Positions 53,570 to 63,365 of a stretch of 64,000 nucleotides of DNA are shown here, one piece after another. Under the pieces are notes generated by a model. It was not told where the DNA came from. It saw only the letters and a list, made by a program, of their open reading frames with translations, and searched no databases. Position 1 is the stretch's first letter. Each line of letters opens with the position of its first letter. Source of the DNA: Odontocerum albicorne (taxonomy: Eukaryota > Arthropoda > Insecta > Trichoptera > Odontoceridae); the NCBI GenBank assembly GCA_949825065.1, contig OX463864.1:14335327-14399326 (forward strand), written 5' to 3'. The position numbers and the translations under genes are program-made.

Positions 53570-53960
53570 ACCATGATAACCATCACTATCATGTTATGTC
53601 CCTATTGGGGAAGGCATAGATAACAAATCTCCAGTTCATTTTATCCTAGCACATAATTTTCACCGGTTTTCTAGGTCTTCCCAAAATTCTCGTACCTCCT
53701 ACATTATTTGTACAAGTATTATTTTGTAAATTTTTATTCATTCTATCTATGTGGAAAAACCATCTCAATGCGCCTTTTTTCATTATAATCATTGCATCTT
53801 CTTTCAATGCGCATTCTTTCCTAATGCCCTCACAATGTTATCAGATTGCAATTTATGGTCAAGCTATATCCTTATACGAACATACTTCTTTTTCATCCTA
53901 CCCTTACCTCAAATCTTAATTTATACCCTATTGGGGTCGCTTCTTCTTTTCTGCCAACTG
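53570..53960 (-). mobile_element. LINE-D 3' end, degenerate
   Basis: Reverse: CACTATCATGTTATGTCCCT, TATTGGGGAAGGCATAGATA, then AAACCATCTCAATGCGCC. The rest has decayed. Confidence 0.5.
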
Positions 53961-54259
53961 TAGTTTCTTCTATTATGGGAAACATTTTCTAAAAGTCCGT
54001 TCTTATTGTAGAATCCTTCGCTTTAAATTTCAATAAATATGCACGAGATTTTTTTTAACTTCCCGTAATACATAATTTTTAAATTTACATCGTTTTAATA
54101 GAAATGTGAACTTAGCATAAGCATAATATGTAACAATGTTAAAAGTTACATATTGCGCATATAGAGAACCGCTTCACTAGGCAAGGCCTGTGACGAAGTG
54201 ATTTCATTCCTCGTGATTTTCACACATTTTTCCTAAATAATAAAACATTCAGCTGAAAA

Positions 54260-54505
54260 AATCACACTTTCATTTCCTTATCCCGTGACGTCTGACCTTA
54301 AGTTCGTCGTCACTATTATTCTTTTTACACTCCAGTGTGTCGCCACCGGAGGAGCCCCTTCTTCGTCACTACGAGATGTCACGCTCACAAAAAAATAAAT
54401 AAGATTTCGATATTCAAGTGTAGATCGCGCTGGGTGGGGACTTATTTTGTCCCCCATAACAGTGTGGCTAGTCGTGGGATCAAACTGAACTGAACTGCAA
54501 AAAAC
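54260..54505 (-). repeat. Family G dispersed repeat, copy 4
   Basis: Reverse: CCGTGACGTCTGACCTTAAG, TCCAGTGTGTCGCCACCGG, GGGGACTTATTTTGTCCCCC and ATAACAGTGTGGCTAGTCGT. A second partial copy in the same orientation is at 54690-54750 (TTGTCTCCAATAACAGAATG). Confidence 0.75.
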
Positions 54506-54954
54506 CTGCTCAAAGGTGTCAAAACAATAAAAAAATATCGCACTTTTGATATACTATTGTATAAATATATCACAAGTCGATTTGTTTTCAAATAAAATAT
54601 TTTTACTTTTTTCATTTAGACTTGAGTCACTATTTATAGTGAAATATCGTCAACCCTTTCAAACTTAAATGACTTATTTTTATTGAAAAATATATTTTGT
54701 CTCCAATAACAGAATGGATGGTGGGGGGATCGAACTGAATTGAATCGTTCAAACTCTGAATTCACAGTCTTACACACACTTAAATCACACACAGACAATT
54801 CCAAGAGTATGATAATCTTAATGACCACAACAAAATCATATCTTACAACCCTTTATTATACCGTCTACAGTCGCATCAATCATTCACTCACAGTCCTATA
54901 GTGGAGACTTCTAAAAGCTTCTTCTTTCTCCTTACAAAGAGGCCCCTTTTTTTT

Positions 54955-55050
54955 AAATTTAAATAAATAAATAAATACAGTTTTATTGATAGCAACATAG
55001 TATGTACATATTTAAATACATTCAAAATCACATATACTTGTATCATCATC
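54955..55050 (-). mobile_element. LINE-A 3' tail
   Basis: AAATAAATAAATAAATACAG then TTTTATTGATAGCAACATAG, 5'-truncated after about 70 bp. Confidence 0.65.
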
Positions 55051-55216
55051 ATCATCACCATCAACTCATGTAACCCATTTTATACCAACTCATACGTAAC
55101 CCGCTTTGAGTTGTTAAATAAAAAGAACGATACTTGTGTGGATTTTTTTCCGTAATTTACCTTTCTAAACATATTTACTGATATTTTCGTACAAAACGGA
55201 TCAAGGAATTGTATCC

Positions 55217-55345
55217 TTACACACTTTCGTTGTATACAAAAGAACCTGAAGGTGGATTGATCCCCACATGACGATCAATTCCAACTTCCCAGAAAAATAT
55301 TTAAGTGGGACAAAAATACAAACCAGACTGACCTATTTTTATAAA
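55217..55345 (-). mobile_element. SINE-1a, 3' part
   Basis: CACACTTTCGTTGTATACAA, CCCACATGACGATCAATTCC and CAAACCAGACTGACC in reverse order. Confidence 0.65.
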
Positions 55346-55599
55346 AAAAATTGGATACCAAAGGGATTTTTAAACATGTATAAAACTTATAATAATAAAT
55401 TCTTAAAATTAAATACTAGCGCAAAGATAACTGAAGCTATAACGGAATTTTTTAAACCTATATAAAATTTATTATAATAAAATCGTGCCCTAATATCAAT
55501 TTTTTTTAATAAATATTCGAGCGAGAATTACTGAAGCTATAACATACGAGTATACTTGAAATAAAATAATTGTATTGTATTGTATTACACTTTCGTTTA

Positions 55600-55797
55600 T
55601 TGTATTACACACCCGCTAGGCTATACACAGTACAGCCTAGCGGGTGTATTGCCATGTGGCAAACTCTTCCAACCAACCAGATATATGTTAAAGAGGCTTT
55701 AAGTGAATTTTTTTTTTTCGAGATTTGAACTTGCAACCTCCGGGTTGTGAGACAGGCATCTTACCAACTAGACCACGGAGGTCGTAATGTAATAATG
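55600..55797 (-). mobile_element. SINE-1a copy with inverted duplication in tail
   Basis: GTATTGCCATGTGGCAAACT, CTTCCAACCAACCAGATATA, GATTTGAACTTGCAACCTCC, TTACCAACTAGACCACGGAG then GTCG. At the tail, ACACCCGCTAGGCT (55609) and AGCCTAGCGGGTGT (55634) form a perfect 14-bp inverted repeat not seen in other copies. Confidence 0.85.
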
Positions 55798-56309
55798 TGT
55801 TTATATACTCGTATAAAGAATAGAGTATAATGATATAAAGACTCATCTTGAGAGTTTGCAATAATTTTAGGAGGCCATCTATCAAGTCCCTCCATAAATT
55901 CGTGCGTATTGATGACATATGTCTGATTCACCGTAACATATACATGTGGAGATCTCCAGAAGCTCCTAACTCATAATTATCCTTAGTCATTTAATAAAAA
56001 TGTGGTTCAAATAATTTTCTTGAACTCAAAATACTTTATTAATGCTATGACACTCTGGTTTCGTCATCAACCCTCTGGAAAGAAGTTTCATCGGTGATTT
56101 ATCAGTGCATAAAATAAGGGGTTGAGGAACCATTCCCTGTAGTGGCATCCATGACAGTCCCTTCGAAGTGTTTATGAATTGAAGTCGCGACATCCTTCCG
56201 GCACGCGGTAAAAGCTCGGGAGTGAGATGGATGGCGGCACCGCGCATTCTTTGGTGTCATATTATACACATTTATGGGCTTTGCCATGCGAGCTTTTCAT
56301 ATTTGTAAA
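55798..56309. other. No recognised feature
   Basis: Minus ORFs of 73 and 61 residues at 56026-56287 overlap and have no domain. Confidence 0.35.
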
Positions 56310-56535
56310 ACGGATGTTGATATTTATAACACTATAAATACAGTGCAAATGTAAGTGGAAAGCATGGTAGAGAGAGACCAAAGTAAATATAGTAAAAAAG
56401 TCAGAATATTTGTAGGAGTTGTATGAATGCATCGATGGTGAGAAAGTGAAAAATATGTTTCACGATAGGAAAGTCCGGCGCTCTCTTTCCTTTCTACCTA
56501 CCTCAACAGGGATACGGCGTGATGGTTTGTATTTA
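56310..56535 (+). mobile_element. LINE-D 3' end
   Basis: ACAGTGCAAATGTAAGTGGA, AAGTCCGGCGCTCTC, CTCAACAGGGATACGGCGTG then ATGG. Confidence 0.65.
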
Positions 56536-56574
56536 ACTCCATTTACTAATTTATTTTTCAGGCCCTTTGCATAC

Positions 56575-57015
56575 TACAGGTGTTCCTAATTCGTACAAGG
56601 ACAGAACATAACAAGTACAAAAAAAAACATGTATTAAACAATTAAATTTTTTAACACTTATTTGATAAGGACAATAGTAAAAAAATACATGTGACCCTAA
56701 AACATAACAAAATGTATTATGTTAAAAAGGATAAAAATTAAATTATTTCAAGTATAACACTAAATCTAAGGCCTAGGCTACACAGGTAGGAGCCTCGCTT
56801 GATGTTTAGAGCTACGCTACTAGGTGTCTATAATAGTCACGTAGCGTGGCGCGAAGCATGCAGTGTGGTCATTGCGATATTATGGGGTGTGTTGGTTCGC
56901 TAGGATATGTCACCTAGCTCGCAGCGTAGCTCTAAGCACCAAACGAGGATTCTACATGTGTGGCCGAGGCCTAAGAGTTTTTTTCCTGAAAGAGCTGAGC
57001 GACACATGAAACACA
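56575..57015. repeat. Dispersed repeat R, copy interrupted by MITE
   Basis: Left part CCTAATTCGTACAAGGACAG to ACACTAAATCTAA, right part TAAGAGTTTTTTTCCTGAAA then GAGCTGAGCGACACATGAAA. Uninterrupted in the 50.8-kb copy. Confidence 0.75.
56770..56971. mobile_element. Harbinger-type MITE with TAA duplication
   Basis: Ends GGCCTAGGCTACACAGGTAG and, in complement, GGCCTCGGCCACACATGTAG. Inverted similarity extends about 60 bp, through TTAGAGCTACGCT. TAA at 56767-56769 and 56972-56974 fits the 3-bp duplication of PIF/Harbinger elements. 202 bp. Confidence 0.75.
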
Positions 57016-57420
57016 GTGCCTGTACTCGTATATGCTGCGCATATGCGTATATGCTGCTTATCATAAATGCTTATAGCGCTGTTAAGCAAATAAAATAGCG
57101 CTTTATAAAAAAACTGCGTAATAAAATACTGCAGCGTATTAAACCTGCCAATCGTCAAGGAATTTTGATCTCCTTATCATCAGAATATTGGGTTTTCTAT
57201 CGCAACCCACATCTATCGCCACTTCTACAACGATACATCGTCTCATACACATAATCAAAATAATCAGATAAGCAGTATATAAGCAACAGAAACACTTAAA
57301 TTTAGATGTGTAAAGCGTTCTAAGTGTAAAAAGAGCCCAGAAATAAATCCATTAGGTATCGAACCTAGGGTGCCCGCTTGTTTAGCGTGAATCTTAACCG
57401 ATATACCACAACCGCCCAAA
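57016..57420. repeat. Dispersed repeat plus reverse tRNA-like head
   Basis: 57016-57200 resembles 8700-8900 (ATAGCGCTGTTAAGCAAAT, CCAATCGTCAAGGAA). 57344-57420 in complement is GGTTGTGGTATATCGGTTAA then CCTAGGTTCGATACCTAATG, a SINE-3-type head. Confidence 0.5.
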
Positions 57421-57984
57421 AATTATATAGAATAAATGGATGAAAAGTATTTTTAAATAAGTAAATATTATAATTGAGGATATGTTTTGTAAATTTGAAC
57501 TTTCTTTGGTCATTCGTTATGTCTTTAAAAGAATGTGAAAATCTCTCGCCTCCTTTCTCAGAGATAGTAAAAACACTTGAAGACCTTTTCGAAGAACTTG
57601 AGCAAGAATGGGTAGGTAGCGCGAAAAGATATCCAGAGCGTTCGATAGCGCGACAGTTTTCTCATCAAGAAAGAGGATCGGATAGCCGAGAGCCGGCAGT
57701 GGACCGGATACGACCCTTGTTCCATGAGACGGGACATGCATTTCAAGATACTTGACAGTTTTTCTACTCCCTCTGAGACAGGGTTTGTTTTTTGTTCTTC
57801 TGGTGTAAAATTAACTTGAAAACTGTGATCGAGAAGTGAAGTCGAAGCGAATGCAAATAATGAAGCAGGAATAACTTTTCAAGGGAAAAAATACTTTATT
57901 ACTGTAATTATATCATCTCTGAATCAAGGATTCTCTACAAACGACACATTAAAACACTCGAAAAATGTCAGTAACGATACCTAT
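57421..57984 (+). other. Unassigned; one coding-like short ORF
   Basis: 57522-57755 encodes MSLKECENLSPPFSEIVKTL then EDLFEELEQEWVGSAKRYPE. It is acidic and charge-rich, unlike the random AT-rich ORFs around it. GGGTAGGT at 57608 could be a donor. I recognise no family; a host exon is possible but unsupported. Confidence 0.2.
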
Positions 57985-58059
57985 TATGGTAGACGAGAGG
58001 AGAGAGTGTCGGACTTTCCTATTTGTACACACATCCTTAGTCTCCCCCATATTCGCACA
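57985..58059 (-). mobile_element. LINE-D tail scrap
   Basis: AGACGAGAGGAGAGAGTGTC, GGACTTTCCTA and CACACATCCTTAGTC in reverse. Confidence 0.5.
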
Positions 58060-58600
58060 CCCTTTTATTTTATTTATTTTCTCAAAACAGGCTTAGCCCA
58101 ATTACTTTGAAAAATACATTAACATTAAAAATAAGGAAAAAATATGTAGAATAAAAAAAAGTTATATTAAATAAAAAATAATGTACATGCATACATTACA
58201 TATATACACACACAAACATACACAGTTATTCAAAGTCACTTAAGTACGTTGATGAGTGCTTTCTAACGCGCTCAATCTTAGAAGAAAATTTACTTTTGCT
58301 TTTGGTGATGTGATATGAAATATGTCAATATCCGAAGCAGTCCCGTCCAAGAGTTAAGGCCCTTCCAACAGGCACAACGGCTGGAAGACCCATTCCTGCG
58401 TATGTTATTGAGAACAGTTCTTGCCGGTGCAGTCTAGTGTAATTGTTAGGAACATTTAACGCTAATCTTTGTAGTAATGCTGGACAGCTCACAACTTCTC
58501 GAACGAGTATAACAACGTATACCAGGATACGAACGAGTATAACAACGTTTACAGGAGACACAGATCGCTTCTTACGCTCAAGGAGTTATACCCGAGATAT
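58060..58600 (-). mobile_element. CR1/Jockey-like LINE 3' end
   Basis: Minus frame LLQRLALNVPNNYTRLHRQE then LFSITYAGMGLPAVVPVGRA, and after a frameshift the DIxxFxITxPKxK part. The 3'UTR has ATTGGGCTAAGCCTGTTTTG and the AAATAAATAAAATAAAA tail. Counterpart of 34000-34404. Confidence 0.7.
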
Positions 58601-58839
58601 AATGTTTCCCTAAATTATTCAAAGATTCACATAACATTTGAGATTATATTTGAGGTATTTTGCCATATCAATAATAATAAATTTTTCAGATGGCATATTG
58701 TCATATCTTTTTTAACTAAGTATCCCTAGTAGTAAGAGATATATCCTTTTGCCACATCAAATATTACACTATTTTGAGAGTTTTGTGGAACAAACTTCAA
58801 AAATGAGAAATACAACCTTTTGCCATTACACTACCGAAA

Positions 58840-59345
58840 TATATAGTAAAAATGCCAGTAAAGTTAAAAGGAAAAGTATACCAAACGATTGTCAGACCCG
58901 CACTCTTATATGGCTCCGAATGCTGGACGATGTATACCTCTTACTCTAGGCAACTAGAAACTGCTGAAATGCGCATGCTAAGATGGTCAGCTGGTGTGTC
59001 CCTAAGAGACAAAATAAAAAGCTCACGCATTCGTGAAAGCCTAGGTGTTACAGACATCAACAGCAAGATAGAGGAGAGGCGATTGAGATGGTATGGGCAC
59101 GTTGGACGCAGAGCACCCGATCACATTGTGAACCAGGCAATCTCCATGGATCTTCCTCGAATAACAACCAGAGGAAGACCAAATAATTCATGGGTGGTGC
59201 AAAAAGATAACCTGATGCAGAGGCACGGCCTGGGGGACGTAGTCCGGGACCGAAGAGCATACAACCTGAGGACGAGGAGAGCTGACCCCAACAGTATTTG
59301 CAGTCAATGTGTTGGGATGGAGCCAGAGAGAAGACTACCGATATA
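58840..59345 (+). pseudogene. RTE-like LINE C-terminus, fourth family
   Basis: 58852-59352: LKGKVYQTIVRPALLYGSEC, WTMYTSYSRQLETAEMRMLR, WSAGVSLRDKIKSSRIRESL, RLRWYGHVGRRAPDHIVNQA, RGRPNNSWVVQKDNLMQRHG. It is open for the whole C-terminus, the freshest of the short LINE fragments. Upstream RT is absent. The partner copy is 62480-62805. Confidence 0.85.
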
Positions 59346-59745
59346 TATATAGTGCAAATGTGAGTGGAAGGCGTGGTAGAGTAATACCAAAGAAAGTATA
59401 GTTGGATCAAGTATATATTATGAAAGGAGGAAACGTAAAAAAGTCACAGACATAGCAGAAGTTGTATCAGAGGGTTGTCATTTTGTGTTGAGTAAGATTA
59501 AGAAGAGCACAGTTGAGTAAGATAGTTGGGATATGTAGAACATATTAATGAAAAAACACTAATATAACGATATATATATAGTGCAAATGTGAGTAGAAGG
59601 CGTGATAGAGGAATCGTACGAGTTGTAAGGCAAAATGTATGGATGTGGAAGAGGCGAAAGATGTGTGTCGAGATAGAAAATTCTGGCACTCTGTCTTCTC
59701 TGCCAACCCCGACAGGAAAATGGCGTAGTGTTATGTATGTATGAA
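59346..59745 (+). mobile_element. Two LINE-D 3' ends in tandem
   Basis: 59346-59480 (GTGCAAATGTGAGTGGAAGG, CGTGGTAGAG) and 59485-59745 (TTGTGTTGAGTAAGATTAAG, TGCAAATGTGAGTAGAAGGC, TTCTGGCACTCTG, AATGGCGTAGTGTTATGTAT). Both follow the preceding LINE directly. Confidence 0.7.
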
Positions 59746-59794
59746 TTATTTATATATTATTTTCGTCGTTAGTGAAAAGCATAATTATTTCGTC

Positions 59795-60286
59795 GTATCT
59801 GGTTTGTAACGAATTCTGAGCGATCATTTATTCTAAGAGTGGTCCAATGCAAGTATTCGAAGATTTGCCTCAGTGTATGGGAATATTATCACCCTGTCGC
59901 ATTTATTCTAAGAGTGGTCCAATGCAAGTATTCGAAGATTTGCCTCAGTGTATGGGAATATTATCACCCTGTCGCATTTATTCTAAGAGTGGTCTAATGC
60001 AAGTATTCGAAGATTTGCCTCAGTGTATGGGAATATTATCACCCTGTCGCATTTATTCTAAGAGTGGTCCAATGCCAGTATTCGAAGATTTGCCTCAGTG
60101 TATGGGAATATTATCACCCTGTCGCATTTATTCTAAGAGTGGCCCAATGCAAGTATTCGAAGATTTGCCCCAGTGTATGGGAATATTATTACCCTGTCGC
60201 ATTTATTCTAAGAGTGGCACAATGCAAGTATTCGAAGATTTGCCTCAGTGTATGGGAATATTATCACCCTGTCGCATTTATTTTTA
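59795..60286. repeat. 75-bp tandem repeat, six copies, next to LINE-I scrap
   Basis: Units start at 59837, 59912, 59987, 60062, 60137 and 60212: GAGTGGTCCAATGCAAGTAT, TCGAAGATTTGCCTCAGTGT, ATGGGAATATTATCACCCTG, TCGCATTTATTCTAA. Copies differ at only one to three bases. The plus frame is open for 146 codons with a 25-residue repeat (MQVFEDLPQCMGILSPCRIY then SKSGP), because 75 is a multiple of three; another frame is open too. GTTTGTAACGAATTCTGAG at 59801 resembles the LINE-I RLWN region in reverse. Not considered a real protein. Confidence 0.92.
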
Positions 60287-60759
60287 AATATTAAACGCTT
60301 TAATTAGTGGTAAATAAAAATCTCCTGAAAATAAAACGAACCAACAACTGAATAAATCATTTCAAGGAGAAACCCAAGACATATGTTCTAAACCGCGAGG
60401 GAACCGAACGTGGAGATTTTTTAAAACGAGACAAAAAAATCACAAGCAATTAAGATACAAAACATGGCACGCCAAATGAGATGTCAAATGGGGTATGCAT
60501 AAATCTGAAAGATATGGTAGAAACATCTTATTAACAACCGCTCAGCATGCCACATGCGTTGTGTTGATGCATTCAGACCATGTGGCCTTGCCGCGACAGC
60601 TTGGAACCAAGGTTGAGACGTCTTGTTGGACTTATTGGCAATGCTGCACTTGAGAATCAGATTTCAGATAAAAAGGAATGCATTCATTTTTCACATTGCT
60701 AGAGGCAGGATGCAATTAAACATTATGTTTTATTTTTTCTGAAAAAGAAAAATAAACAA
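60287..60759. other. No recognised feature
   Basis: A GC-richer patch near 60540-60650 is unassigned. Confidence 0.4.
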
Positions 60760-60945
60760 ATACAGGTTTATTCAAACTTTATCCACTTTCAAAATATCAT
60801 TCACTTGATCCTACCATACTTTACTTGAACTTCGGCTAGCCACCTTTAACTCACATTCGCATTGTATAGGTATTTAGATTGTTAGTATTTCTTCATTCAT
60901 TCGTTTCTGGTGCCCAAACCATCTCAGAGTAATCTTCAGCTATAT
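60760..60945 (-). mobile_element. LINE-D 3' fragment
   Basis: Reverse: ATTCACTTGATCCTACCATA, TAACTCACATTCGCATTGTA, TGCCCAAACCATCTCAGAGT. Confidence 0.7.
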
Positions 60946-61559
60946 ATATATTGTACTATTAGTAATAACAAATAAAATTTAAAAATATAAATATGAAATT
61001 GAAACTAGCTTGAAAATCGAGGAAAATCAAACCAGATTGTTTAGCAAACGCGCGATTAATTATTTATTTATTAGCATATAAATTATAGCGACTAGGCAAA
61101 ATGGTGATGATGTCGATAAATAGTAGAATTTAAAAAAATCAAAGCATTTTTGCGTCAAAGGATTAAAGGTTTAATAACTCTAAAATGTGCAATACAAATG
61201 CAATTGATTTTATATTCGTTTTACAAAATGCAGCTAGAGCATTGCAAATAATCTGTCAGTGAGAGCCATAATGCAAAGTGTGGTTTTTACATTCGCTGAA
61301 ATAATTTGCGGGAATTTTAACCTTTGCAAAAACACGGGTCTATAGCGCTGTTCAACTCGGTTTTAGTTACAAATAAGTGAAAGCGACACTAATTTTGTTT
61401 ACTTTATTTATTGATTTTCTCAAATAAAAACAGATTTACAAATAAAATGATAAAATAACAATCAACTTGCTACTTAATTCAGTGAGATTTTTCTTGTTGA
61501 TAATTTACCGTCCGTGACGATTTCATTGCAAGCTGTACAAACTGGCAGACTTCTGACAA
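60946..61559. other. No recognised feature
   Basis: AT-rich sequence without motif. Confidence 0.4.
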
Positions 61560-61850
61560 TTTAGTAATTGTAGCATAGTGATAACATTTTCGACTTCAAC
61601 CCGGAGTTTTCGGGTTTGATTCCGGATGGGACACAAAAAAGATAAGGATGCCAGTCTGGTAAAAACAATATTCGCGATCGCTGAGCGATAGCGTTGCCAA
61701 CACGCTCAATGACGAACTGCGAGTTAAGTGCACATTATAAAGAATTGCTTACTAGGGCCTAAGAAAATTATGTCTCCCGGCCACGCTCTTAAATACATCC
61801 GAAACACTGATTCGGATATATTGAAGGGATACCATTCGGATAAAATACTT
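61560..61850 (+). mobile_element. SINE-1b copy
   Basis: GTAGCATAGTGATAACATTT as a mutated A box, TTCGGGTTTGATTCCGGATG as the B box, GATGCCAGTCTGGTAAAAAC, AACACGCTCAATGACGAACT and CCGGCCACGCTCTTAAATAC then ATCCGAAACAC. Confidence 0.7.
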
Positions 61851-62479
61851 TGAAAAACTTAGGTGTGAAAAAAAAGAAATAGCACCTTTTGAAATCACCC
61901 TTAAAAACCTGAAATCTCCTGGTGGAAGACAAGATTTATCACTAAGCAATTATTATGTTAAATTCCGTTGTATACAGTTGGGCTTTTTGCCATTTAAAAA
62001 TGTTTTCCAGACATATTATATTAAAATATAGTCGTAATAAAGTCGATGGCCAATTTTGGACAATCTATAATTTACATTTTAAAACAAGACAAGGACGCTT
62101 CGTATATTTTTGTTTAATTAACACATGCTGCCTGTCTTCTTCGTCTTTATAAGTCAAAGGCACTATAACACTTCCAGCCAGAATTCTTCAGCCTGGATAG
62201 CACTGGACGTTCCATGAATTAAGAAATACATGCAAAATCTACCCGCTTAGGCTCGATCTTCTCCTCCACTCCTTTCTTTAAATAGTAAGGGGTTGTTCCA
62301 GTGGTTAAGGGGCCCTAATGAACCTTACCCATTTTGGATTTCAATCAAGGGGATGACTGCTGGTGGTTATGCAAAGAACGTCTGGGGTCATTTACTTGGA
62401 TGGATCTCTCCGCATTGCTTCCACTGTCTCAACTGATATTTGCACGTGCACCTTATTAGGTGCGGCTGGTTTGTCTTCT
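61851..62479. other. Unassigned
   Basis: A tRNA-like stretch near 62290 (TTCCAGTGGTTAAGG, GGATTTCAATCAAGG) is weak. No coding evidence. Confidence 0.35.
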
Positions 62480-62805
62480 TCTTCTCCATGGCTCCATCCC
62501 AACTCATTGTCTGCGAAGACTGTTGGGGTCAGCTCTCCTCGTCCTCAGGTTGTATGCTCTTCTGTCCCGGACTACGTCCCCCAGGCCGTGCCTCTGCATC
62601 AGGTTATCTTTTTGCACCACCCATGAATTCTTTGGTCTTCCTCTGGTTGTTATTCGAGGAAGATCCATGGAGATTGCCTGGTTCACAATGTGATCGGGTG
62701 CTCTGCGTCCAACGTGCCCATACCATCTCAATCGCCTCATAGCCATCTTGCTGTTGATGTCTGTAACACCTAGGCTTCCACGAATGCGTGAGCTTTTTAT
62801 TGTTT
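62480..62805 (-). pseudogene. RTE-like LINE C-terminus, fourth family
   Basis: 62504-62812: IKSSRIRGSLGVTDINSKMA, RRLRWYGHVGRRAPDHIVNQ, AISMDLPRITTRGRPKNSWV, VQKDNLMQRHGLGDVVRDRR. Nearly identical to the 58.85-59.35 kb copy and open; 5'-truncated closer to the C-terminus. Confidence 0.85.
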
Positions 62806-63004
62806 GTGGCAACCCGAAATCAGAAGGCGAATTTTATCCATCAATGTTGGTGAAGTATATAATTATAACATACATTTTTTCCCCGTGGGGCTACATTCCT
62901 AGCAAACTACGACCCCTATCTATATTAGATTAAATTATTTTCAGAAGTCTGCAAGATACCAACATTCGACAGGATGCTGCTTATAATATAGACCCATTTT
63001 GAAG

Positions 63005-63365
63005 ACATACATACATACCTTCACGTAATTTTCCTGTCGGGGTACGCAGAGAGGACAGAGCGCCAAATTTCCATCAGCCAGATCACAACACACATCGTTA
63101 GCCTCCTCCACATCCATACATTTCTCTGAAATTTTACGTTTCATTCTTTCAATTTCCAACAACACCTTCATTGGTCTTCCTCTCACATGCCTTCCACTCA
63201 CATTTGCACTGTATATATATTTCGTGTCTTTCTTCTTTCATTCGTTCCGGATGCCCAAACCATATCAACGTGCTCTTCTTCATCTTACTCAACACATCAG
63301 TCTTTAGTTTACATTCATCCCTAATCACTGCATTCCGTATTCTGCCACATATTGTCATCCCGCAT
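63005..63365 (-). mobile_element. LINE-D 3' end, well-preserved copy
   Basis: Minus frame: TICGRIRNAVIRDECKLKTD then VLSKMKKSTLIWFGHPERMK. After a frameshift come MSGRHVRGRPMKVLLEIERM and CMDVEEANDVCCDLADGNLA with the LCVPRQENYVK tail. It shows the family's domain order well. The 3' tail is TGTATGTATGTCTTC in sense. Confidence 0.85.

Noticed and set aside
59847..60287. A 146-residue repeat protein
   Set aside because: The open frame follows from a stop-free 75-bp unit repeated in phase. A second frame is also open and there is no regulatory context.
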